Source of the DNA: RGIG5579 sp045602025
GTDB taxonomy: Bacteria; Bacillota; Clostridia; Oscillospirales; SIG627
Direction of reading: 5' to 3'
Assembly (NCBI GenBank): GCA_045602025.1
Contig: JAZSAT010000023.1
Location: forward strand, 1 to 64,000
DNA: 64,000 bases
Positions 58,110-64,000 of the stretch are shown in pieces. A model generated the notes under the pieces. The model saw only the letters and a list, made by a program, of their open reading frames with translations, was not told the DNA's origin and made no database searches. The first letter of the stretch is position 1. Each line of letters starts with the position of its first letter. A program made the translations under genes and the position numbers.

Positions 58110-59306
58110 ATGGAAAAAGCCGTCGGAATCATCTGCGAATTCAATCCCTTCCATTTCGGTCACAAGCATCTTCTGGCCGAAGTGAAAAAAGCCTTTCCCG
58201 CAAAGGGGATCGTTTGCGTGATGAGCGGAAATTTTGTGCAAAGAGGCTCCTTTGCCATTATGGAAAAGTACAAAAGAGCAGAGGCGGCACTTTCATTGGG
58301 TGCGGATCTTGTTTTGGAATTGCCCTTTCCGTTTTCCGCCCTTTCTGCGGAAAGCTTTGCGAAATCTGCCGTTTCCATTCTCTCTCGTATCGGCATTTGC
58401 GATACTATTGCGTTCGGCTCTGAAATTGAGAATGAAAAAGAGCTTCATATTTGCGCTGGAAATCTTCTTTCTCAAAAATTCCAAGCTGCATTTTCCGCTG
58501 CACTGAAGGAAAACAAAGGAGTGGGCTTTCCTCTTTTGCGGGAAAGGGTCTATACCGAGCTTTTCGGCAAAACCGACATTCTTTCTTCTCCCAATGCTTC
58601 TCTTGGTGTAGAGTATCTTTTAGCTACCCGTTCTTTCAAGGCAGATCTTTCTCCCTTTGTTGTAGAAAGAAAAGGGGAGACCATTACCTCACAAAAGACC
58701 GAAGGAGAGTTTCTCTCTGCCACCGCTTTGAGAAAAATGGTGGAAAACAGCGAAAGCCTGAAGGCGTATGTTCCCGATGAAGTTTTGTTACTGATCGAAA
58801 AAGAAACTGCCGCCGGCCGTTTTCCTGTCTTTACGAAAACCTTATCGCCCATTCTTTTCTATTTGCTGAAAACAAAAGACAGAAAAGAGCTTTCCTCTTA
58901 CTATGGTTTTTCTGCGCTTTGTGACCGAGCAAAGCATTTTGCAGGCGAAAGCCGTGATCTTGAGGATCTGGTAGAAAAAATGAAAAATGCCACCTTTACC
59001 GATTCCAGAATCCGAAGAGGCCTTCTTGCTCTTTTATGCAACATACCTCGCTTTGCGGAAAAGGAAATGCCTTCTTTCTCCATGGTTCTCGGTGCCAATG
59101 AAAAGGGGAGAGAAATGCTTTCCGAAATGAAAAAGGCATCTTGTATCCCTGTTTTCACAAAGCCTGCTCACGCACTCCAAAGTAAAGACCCTGTTGTAAA
59201 AAAGCAGTTTTCAAGAGAAGCCATGGCTGATGAGATCTATGCAATGGCCTTTCCCGTAAATCAGGGAGAAGCCTATTTCTTGAAAAAGAGCCCTGTTATA
59301 TTTTAG
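58110..59306 (+). CDS. tmcAL: tRNA(Met) cytidine acetate ligase
   Basis: TmcAL/YlbM (398 aa), which makes N4-acetylcytidine at the wobble position of elongator tRNA-Met using acetate and ATP. The nucleotidyltransferase motif GIICEFNPFHFGHKHLL opens the protein, followed by CVMSGNFVQRGSFAIMEKYK and GADLVLELPFPFSALSAE. The ATG at 58110 has AAAGGAGC just upstream; the longer ORF from 58041 overlaps the FkbM gene. No clear terminator follows it. Confidence 0.93.
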   Translation: MEKAVGIICEFNPFHFGHKHLLAEVKKAFPAKGIVCVMSGNFVQRGSFAIMEKYKRAEAALSLGADLVLELPFPFSALSAESFAKSAVSILSRIGICDTIAFGSEIENEKELHICAGNLLSQKFQAAFSAALKENKGVGFPLLRERVYTELFGKTDILSSPNASLGVEYLLATRSFKADLSPFVVERKGETITSQKTEGEFLSATALRKMVENSESLKAYVPDEVLLLIEKETAAGRFPVFTKTLSPILFYLLKTKDRKELSSYYGFSALCDRAKHFAGESRDLEDLVEKMKNATFTDSRIRRGLLALLCNIPRFAEKEMPSFSMVLGANEKGREMLSEMKKASCIPVFTKPAHALQSKDPVVKKQFSREAMADEIYAMAFPVNQGEAYFLKKSPVIF

Positions 59307-59339
59307 TCTTTTTTAAAAAAATTGGCTCGTTGTCGATTC

Positions 59340-59368
59340 TTGACTTGATAGGGCACTTATGATAAAAT
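59340..59368 (+). promoter_or_regulatory. promoter of the dockerin-cohesin operon
   Basis: TTGACT (59340-59345), 17-bp spacer, TAAAAT (59363-59368), about 45 bases before the start. Confidence 0.65.
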
Positions 59369-59412
59369 ATTCTTGTTTTGTGACGACGATTTTTAGAAAG
59401 GAAGAAGTGAAA

Positions 59413-61443
59413 ATGAAAAAGCAGCTTCATCGCAGTATGATGCGTATTTTGTCATATCTTCTTTGCTTATTGCTTCTTTTTACCCAGTTTTCATTCATCG
59501 CTTTTGCCGAAGAAACCAAAAACGGAACGGTGAATGGTTCTCTTGTTAATATTCGGACTGGCCCCAGTACTTCTCATAATAAGACAGGAATTCAATTGAA
59601 TCCGGGAGATCCCGTTACTATTCTTGGCGAACATGCGGACGATGCCGGTGGATCAATTCCTTGGTATCAGATTTCTTTTACATACAATGGTTCACAGCAA
59701 AACGGCTATATTCGAAGCGATTTTGTAACGATCAATGCTCCCTCCAATGTTCCGGTTGTGGAAAACAAGGATTTTGAGGCTCAGCTTGCGGCCTTTCCCG
59801 AAAGCTATAAGGAGGCCTTAAGAGCCCTTCACGCCATCCACCCTTCCTGGAACTTTGAGGCTGTGGATACGGGCCTTGACTGGACCTTTGTTCAGGAAAA
59901 GGAAAACCGTCTCGGTTGGAGTTATATCAACGACGGTATTATTTCTCACTATTCGACAGCTCCCGGTTCCTACGATTGGGAAACAGATGTGTATGATGTA
60001 AAAGAAGGCTCCAATTGGTATCAGGCGCACCCCGATGTGGTTGCTTACTATATGGATCCCCGCAATTTCTTAAACGAAAACGATCTTTTTCAGTTTGAAA
60101 AGCTCGCGTTTTCTTCTCCCACCCAAACGGAAGAAGCAATTGCTGCAATGCTTGTAGGAACCTTTATGGAAGGAAAGACTACTTCCAATAGCGAAGGAGC
60201 ACAGATCTCCTATGCAAGAGCGTTTTTAGATGCCGCATCTCAGTATAATGTCAGTGCATTCCACTTGGTTACCCGCTGTATTCAGGAGGTGGGAAGAGCC
60301 GGTTCCGCCTGTGCTCACGGAACCTATCCCGGCTATGAAAACTTTTATAATTTCTTCAACATCGGTGCGCACAACGGAGCGGAAGCCGGAATGATCTATG
60401 CAAGAGATCACGGCTGGAATACTCCCTATGCGGCAATCATGGCAGGAGGATCCTTTATCAGCTCCGACTATATTGCAAGAGGTCAGAATACTCCTTATTT
60501 TCAAAAATATAATGTAATTGAAAAGCACAATGTTGCCGGTCATCAATATATGACCAATGTAGTTGCGGCTCTCAGCGAGGGGCGCATTCAGCGAAAGGGC
60601 TATGTTCAGAACGGTTTAATTGAAAGTGCATTTACCTTCCGCATTCCCTTCTTTTCGAATATGCCCGCAACTTGCCCGATGCCCGCTGCTGCGGGAAGTC
60701 CCAATAATTTTTTGAAGCATCTGGCGGTGGAAGGGTATTCTTTGACCCCCACCTTTGATTTCTATGACTCCTTGCGAAACGGCGTTTCCGATTATTCCCT
60801 TGTGATCGAGGGTGATGTTCCCACGGTAAATATTTCTGCCTTTGCCGTTAGCTCTTCTGCAAAGCTGATCGGAAATGTAGGAAATATTCCCATTGCAACC
60901 GGAAAGAACGATGTACGCATTGTTTGTATTGCTGCAAACGGTGCTTCCAGAATATATACCATTCATATTGAGCTGAAGGGCCAGGGCTCGGCTGAAGGAC
61001 CTCCCGAGGTTGATTTTACACCCGGTCCCGGCGGTTGGAATCCTCCCTATGCGATCCGTGGAACGAACCTTTCCGGCATTGCGCCCGGTACCGATTCCGG
61101 AGCGTTTTTGGCATCCCTCGGTGTTTACGGCTCTGCTTCGGCGAGCCTTACCGATGAAAACGGAAGTCCTGTTTCCGGTACGATGCGAACGGGAATGTAT
61201 CTGAACTACTTTGACGGCAGCTATATGTCAAAGTATAGAATCGTCGTTTACGGTGATATTAACGGGGATTCTGTGATCGATGCCATTGATCTGCTTTTGA
61301 TCCGAAAGAATTTGCTTGGGCTCACTACGCCTTCCGAAGCCTTCCGAGCAGCTTCCGATGTAAATCACGACGGTGCGGTTGATGCGATCGATCTCCTCCT
61401 TGTAAGGAAGCAATTGCTTGGACTTTATTCCATAACACAGTAA
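59413..61443 (+). CDS. secreted SH3-glucosaminidase with C-terminal dockerin
   Basis: Modular secreted peptidoglycan hydrolase (676 aa). Signal peptide to about residue 32; bacterial SH3 domain 36-108 (NGSLVNIRTGPSTSHNKTG); LytG-like glucosaminidase domain about 120-390 with the likely catalytic Glu in TRCIQEVGRAG (Glu292); cadherin-like sandwich about 435-522; a pre-dockerin module about 545-612; and a type I-like dockerin 612-671. The dockerin has two calcium repeats, DINGDSVIDAIDLLLIRKNL and DVNHDGAVDAIDLLLVRKQL, with identical AI and RK at the usual recognition positions. The ATG at 59413 has GGAAG upstream. The next gene encodes a cohesin-like protein. Confidence 0.9.
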   Translation: MKKQLHRSMMRILSYLLCLLLLFTQFSFIAFAEETKNGTVNGSLVNIRTGPSTSHNKTGIQLNPGDPVTILGEHADDAGGSIPWYQISFTYNGSQQNGYIRSDFVTINAPSNVPVVENKDFEAQLAAFPESYKEALRALHAIHPSWNFEAVDTGLDWTFVQEKENRLGWSYINDGIISHYSTAPGSYDWETDVYDVKEGSNWYQAHPDVVAYYMDPRNFLNENDLFQFEKLAFSSPTQTEEAIAAMLVGTFMEGKTTSNSEGAQISYARAFLDAASQYNVSAFHLVTRCIQEVGRAGSACAHGTYPGYENFYNFFNIGAHNGAEAGMIYARDHGWNTPYAAIMAGGSFISSDYIARGQNTPYFQKYNVIEKHNVAGHQYMTNVVAALSEGRIQRKGYVQNGLIESAFTFRIPFFSNMPATCPMPAAAGSPNNFLKHLAVEGYSLTPTFDFYDSLRNGVSDYSLVIEGDVPTVNISAFAVSSSAKLIGNVGNIPIATGKNDVRIVCIAANGASRIYTIHIELKGQGSAEGPPEVDFTPGPGGWNPPYAIRGTNLSGIAPGTDSGAFLASLGVYGSASASLTDENGSPVSGTMRTGMYLNYFDGSYMSKYRIVVYGDINGDSVIDAIDLLLIRKNLLGLTTPSEAFRAASDVNHDGAVDAIDLLLVRKQLLGLYSITQ

Positions 61444-61456
61444 AAGAGGTGTTACA

Positions 61457-63061
61457 ATGAAATTTAAGAAGATCATATCTGTTTTTCTTGCAGCAGCAGT
61501 GACCTTGTCCTTGCTTACTCTTTGTGTGTCTGCTGCCTCTGCAAGCTTTTCACTTTCCGGCCCCGGTTCTGTAACCGTAGGAAGCCAAGTGAAGGTTACG
61601 GTGAGCCTGAAGGGATCGGAAAAGATCGGTTCTTGGAGATTTTCTTTGAATTACGACCCTGCCGCTCTTGAATATGTTTCCGGAGCAGATAGCGGCGGTG
61701 GCGGTGCGGTCCTGTTCGCGGATTCCAGTGACGGCGTCTCATCCTTGTCCAAAACGGTCGTTTTCCGTGCAAGAAGAATCGGATCGGTAACGGTTTCAGT
61801 GGGCGGGGCACAGGTTGTAGGCTTTGATTCTGCTTCCAATATGGGCGCAAATGCTCCTTCTAAAAAGATCAATATCGTAGCAGCACCTACCTTATCTGCA
61901 GAGAACAATCTTTCTGCTCTCACCATAGCAGAGGGAGCGTTTGAACCTGCGTTCGATGCAAAAAATACCTCCTACACAATGACGGTACCGTTTGAGGTAG
62001 CAGCCCTTACGGTTTCCGCTACCCCCAAGGACGGCAAGGCAAGCGTTGCCGTGACCGGAGCAGAAGCCCTTGTAGTAGGTGAAAATAAGGTAAATGTTAC
62101 CGTAACTGCCGAAAACGGAAAAGCAAAGACTTATACCGTTACCGTAATCAGGCAGGAGTCTGAGCTTGCAGGTGTGACTGCGGAGGTTGGCGGAACAACT
62201 TATTCGGTTGCTTACGATCCTGCTACCTTGCAGATTCCTGTAGGCTTTACACCCTCTACCGCACAGCTTGGTGAAAAGAAGATCCTTACCTATACTTCTC
62301 CTAAGGAGTCGGTATCCATTGCATACCTTTATACAGAAAGTGACGGCGCGTGGTATGTATTCGATCAGGAAGGACAGAACTTTAAAACCTTCCAGACCTT
62401 GACCGGTGCAGCAAATACAGTTGTGGTCCTGGAGCCGAAGAAAAATGTTGAGATCCCCAAAGGCTTTATTCCGAAAAGCATTACAGTAGGGGAGCAAGCT
62501 TTCCCCGGTTATCAGGCTTCTAACTCCGAAGATGCAAAAATGTATCTTGTTTACGGAATGGCTTCTGACGGAACCGTTGGCTTTTTCTTCTATGATGCAA
62601 CCTACAACACCTTTACTTCCTACTTCGTTCCCGAAGATCCGGAGCAAAAGGATGCAGTCAAAGAAGCAATGGCTCTTTCCAATCTTTTGGATGATTCTGA
62701 AAAGAAAGCGGACCGAATGGAGATTATTGCTCTTGCGGTGGGAGTTTTGGCCGCGCTGCTGTTGATCGGTTTGATCATTTCTCTTGCAACGAGAAAGAAG
62801 AGTAAGAAATCAGAGCCGGATGAAAGAATCAGTTCGGTTTCTGAACAGGGAGAATCCGACGAACCTGATCTTTTTAAAGCTTTGGAAGAAGAAAGACAAG
62901 TAAAAGAAATGCTTGACAAGTCCTTGGATGAAGACGATGTCGGCCTTGTTTTTGAAGAGAAAAATGAAACGGAAGAAACCATCGGTGATCTTCCCATACA
63001 AAAGAAAAAGATCCGCAAAGCAAAAAGAACATTTTCGGAAATTGGAAAAAAGGATGAATAA
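61457..63061 (+). CDS. membrane-anchored cohesin-domain protein
   Basis: Single-pass membrane protein (534 aa). Signal peptide to about residue 27; cohesin-like module 30-141 (GSVTVGSQVKVTVSLKGSEK, SWRFSLNYDPAALEYVSG, VVFRARRIGSVTVSV); cadherin-like sandwich 149-232 (FEPAFDAKNTSYTMTVPFEV); a further beta-rich region 236-395; membrane helix 421-445; then an acidic, Lys/Glu-rich cytoplasmic tail of about 90 residues. It starts 13 bp after the dockerin-bearing hydrolase with GAGGTG upstream. It is probably a docking protein for that enzyme. The binding is inferred from the module pair and gene order. Confidence 0.82.
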   Translation: MKFKKIISVFLAAAVTLSLLTLCVSAASASFSLSGPGSVTVGSQVKVTVSLKGSEKIGSWRFSLNYDPAALEYVSGADSGGGGAVLFADSSDGVSSLSKTVVFRARRIGSVTVSVGGAQVVGFDSASNMGANAPSKKINIVAAPTLSAENNLSALTIAEGAFEPAFDAKNTSYTMTVPFEVAALTVSATPKDGKASVAVTGAEALVVGENKVNVTVTAENGKAKTYTVTVIRQESELAGVTAEVGGTTYSVAYDPATLQIPVGFTPSTAQLGEKKILTYTSPKESVSIAYLYTESDGAWYVFDQEGQNFKTFQTLTGAANTVVVLEPKKNVEIPKGFIPKSITVGEQAFPGYQASNSEDAKMYLVYGMASDGTVGFFFYDATYNTFTSYFVPEDPEQKDAVKEAMALSNLLDDSEKKADRMEIIALAVGVLAALLLIGLIISLATRKKSKKSEPDERISSVSEQGESDEPDLFKALEEERQVKEMLDKSLDEDDVGLVFEEKNETEETIGDLPIQKKKIRKAKRTFSEIGKKDE

Positions 63062-63069
63062 ATAAAAGA

Positions 63070-63107
63070 AAGGGAGCACCGAAATCATATCGGTGTTCCT
63101 TTTTTTG
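63070..63107 (+). terminator. terminator of the dockerin-cohesin operon
   Basis: AGGGAGCACCGA / TCGGTGTTCCT stem (with G-T pairing and a bulge) followed by seven Ts. Confidence 0.8.
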
Positions 63108-63148
63108 AAAAAAGATGAAAAAAAGAATAAAAAAATCGAAAAAACCTC

Positions 63149-63177
63149 TTGACAAGTTCGTTTTTTGATGCTATTAT
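63149..63177 (+). promoter_or_regulatory. promoter of the tRNA cluster
   Basis: TTGACA (63149-63154), 17-bp spacer, TATTAT (63172-63177), about 26 bases before the first tRNA. Confidence 0.75.
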
Positions 63178-63202
63178 AACAGGGTCGCAGCGAGAGGGAT
63201 TT

Positions 63203-63278
63203 GCCTCTGTAGCTCAGTTGGTAGAGCAGGGGACTGAAAATCCCCGTGTCGTTGGTTCGATTCCGACCGGAGGCACCA
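63203..63278 (+). tRNA. tRNA-Phe (GAA)
   Basis: 76-nt cloverleaf with encoded CCA. Acceptor GCCTCTG / CGGAGGC, anticodon loop CTGAAAA (anticodon GAA), T-loop GGTTCGATTCC. Confidence 0.97.
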
Positions 63279-63297
63279 CTTACTGCAAATACAATTT

Positions 63298-63373
63298 GCG
63301 GATTTAGCTCATTTGGTAGAGCGCGACCTTGCCAAGGTCGAGGTGGCGGGTTCGAGCCCCGTAATCCGCTCCA
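63298..63373 (+). tRNA. tRNA-Gly (GCC)
   Basis: 76-nt cloverleaf with encoded CCA. Acceptor GCGGATT / AATCCGC, anticodon loop TTGCCAA (anticodon GCC), T-loop GGGTTCGAGCCC. Confidence 0.97.
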
Positions 63374-63376
63374 CAT

Positions 63377-63452
63377 GGAAGCTTAGCTCAGCTGGGAGAG
63401 CATCTGCCTTACAAGCAGAGGGTCATAGGTTCGAGCCCTATAGTTTCCACCA
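63377..63452 (+). tRNA. tRNA-Val (TAC)
   Basis: 76-nt cloverleaf with encoded CCA. Acceptor GGAAGCT / AGTTTCC, anticodon loop CTTACAA (anticodon TAC), T-loop GGTTCGAGCCC. Confidence 0.97.
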
Positions 63453-63453
63453 C

Positions 63454-63484
63454 ATTGCTCGGATCGATTTTCGTTCCGAGCAAT
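63454..63484 (+). other. intergenic hairpin between tRNA-Val and tRNA-Asp
   Basis: ATTGCTCGGA / TCCGAGCAAT, a 10-bp perfect stem without a T-run. It may help processing of the tRNA precursor. Confidence 0.6.
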
Positions 63485-63491
63485 TATAAAC

Positions 63492-63568
63492 GGCCTGGTA
63501 GTTCAGTTGGTTAGAACGCTAGCCTGTCACGCTAGAGGTCAGGGGTTCGAGCCCCCTTCAGGTCGCCA
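63492..63568 (+). tRNA. tRNA-Asp (GTC)
   Basis: 77-nt cloverleaf with encoded CCA. Anticodon loop CTGTCAC (anticodon GTC), stem CTAGC / GCTAG, discriminator G73 as expected for Asp. Confidence 0.97.
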
Positions 63569-63573
63569 TTCTC

Positions 63574-63649
<76 letters not shown>

Positions 63650-63688
63650 GAAAAAGAAAAGCAAGTCGAAAGACTTGCTTTTCTTTTT
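63650..63688 (+). terminator. terminator of the tRNA cluster
   Basis: GAAAAGCAAGTC / GACTTGCTTTTC stem with a GAAA tetraloop and T-run. Confidence 0.92.
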
Positions 63689-63691
63689 GGG

Positions 63692-63834
63692 TTTGTGTCC
63701 GCAAGGACACAACATCATTTGACCTTTTGGACAACATCATTTTTGCGAAGCAAAATCATCATTCCGCCTTGGCGGATAAAAAAAGAGGTTGCACTTTGCA
63801 CAAACGATGTTGCGAACTTGTCGCAAATAAAGGT
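63692..63834. repeat. array of small hairpins spaced by CATCATT-type linkers
   Basis: Successive short stem-loops: GTGTCC-GCAA-GGACAC (about 63695-63710), a weak CC-TTTT-GG, TTTGC-GAA-GCAAA (about 63743-63755) and TCCGCC-TT-GGCGGA (about 63763-63776). The linkers include ACATCATTT, ACATCATTTTT and ATCATCATT. TTGCGA / TCGCAA follows near 63810-63826. It lies between the tRNA terminator and the XRE gene and has no coding potential. The units resemble dispersed hairpin repeats of gut Clostridia, from memory. Confidence 0.6.
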
Positions 63835-63868
63835 AAAAATAAGCCGTGATTTTCACGGCTTATTTTTG
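63835..63868. terminator. terminator of the XRE-type gene
   Basis: AAAAATAAGCCGTGA / TCACGGCTTATTTTT, a 15-bp perfect stem whose minus-strand arm contains the stop codon of the XRE gene. Confidence 0.88.
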
Positions 63869-64000
63869 TATCTTGGGATTATCGGTCTGATCCAAAAGAT
63901 AATCTATACTAACATCATAGTATTTTGAAAGTTTAATCAAAACCTCTGCAGTTAGAGCAATGACTCCTGTTTCATATTGGGAATATGTGTTTTGTGATAC
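63860..64000 (-). CDS. XRE-family HTH regulator, 3' end only
   Basis: C-terminal 46 residues of a Cro/CI-type helix-turn-helix protein, cut by the window edge. The visible part reads VSQNTYSQYETGVIALTAEV then IKLSKYYDVSIDYLLDQTDN, matching helices 3-5 of the XRE fold. The ORF is open to base 64000 in frame. The gene probably encodes a small single-domain regulator. AT-rich codon use and its position beside a tRNA cluster and hairpin array hint that an accessory region may begin here. Confidence 0.8.
   Translation of the reverse strand, partial: VSQNTYSQYETGVIALTAEVLIKLSKYYDVSIDYLLDQTDNPKIQK

Noticed and set aside
59307..59339. Terminator after tmcAL
   Set aside because: Only a weak TTTTTTAAAAAA palindrome is present, without a GC stem, so no terminator is called.
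63692..63780. CRISPR-like array near the tRNAs
   Set aside because: The units differ in sequence and length, spacers are not of constant size, and no cas genes are present.

Overview
This 64 kb window is ordinary-looking chromosomal DNA from a low-to-moderate GC Firmicute of class Clostridia, most likely an uncultured gut anaerobe of the Oscillospirales/Ruminococcaceae type. The support is gene content and order: gdpP-rplI-dnaB, tilS-hpt-ftsH, cdaR-like-ftsE-ftsX-ctpA-M23, hprK-...-murB-whiA, a rubrerythrin, CotH, and dockerin and cohesin modules. Genes are tightly packed, starts carry strong AGGAGG-type ribosome sites, nearly every recognisable promoter has a 17-bp spacer, and rho-independent hairpins are abundant. 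The taxon is an inference; no 16S rRNA is present.

Layout. 0-9 kb (+): rplM-rpsI, a thioesterase (-), a flavoprotein plus nitrilase-family pair, an EF-G paralogue, rpe, a 58-residue protein and a membrane-anchored CotH-type protein. 9-18 kb (-): one long housekeeping run, gdpP > rplI > dnaB > tilS > hpt > ftsH > gpsA. 18-24 kb: xpt (+), then rpmE, hflX and parC (-), cwlD and a membrane protein (-). 24-29 kb (+): three tandem paralogous secreted surface proteins, two with TGD-type sorting tails. 29-33 kb: a tyrosine recombinase, a 26-residue membrane peptide, gpmI and a COG4100 PLP enzyme (-). 33-41 kb (+): rsmE, then a cell-division and wall operon (PucR-type regulator, ftsEX, S41 protease, M23 hydrolase, greA, lysS). 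41-50 kb: a CAP-domain lipoprotein (-), then small enzymes and an envelope module (LiaF-like, DUF4097, two PH-domain membrane proteins, an ABC-2 exporter). 50-52.5 kb (-): HAD phosphatase, MgtC-type protein with a structured leader, rubrerythrin, a 56-residue protein. 52.6-57 kb (+): hprK, ROK kinase, murB, whiA, YfbR-type nucleotidase. 57-63 kb: FkbM methyltransferase (-), tmcAL, then a dockerin-bearing glucosaminidase followed by a membrane-anchored cohesin protein. 63.2-63.65 kb: five tRNA genes (Phe, Gly, Val, Asp, Thr). The window ends with an array of small hairpins and the 3' end of an XRE-type regulator (-).

The most notable item is the last gene pair before the tRNAs: an autolysin-type glucosaminidase ending in a two-repeat dockerin, followed 13 bp later by a single-pass membrane protein whose outer part begins with a cohesin-like module. 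It reads as a miniature cellulosome-style docking system for tethering a peptidoglycan hydrolase to the cell membrane. Other points worth checking are a LysRS lacking the invariant motif 3 arginine, a hairpin leader with a possible leader peptide upstream of the MgtC gene, several genes whose start codons sit directly behind or inside terminator hairpins, and a palindromic element inserted in frame in the CotH gene.

No CRISPR array, complete insertion sequence, prophage, rRNA or recognised riboswitch class was seen. No stretch over 300 bases lacks a gene.
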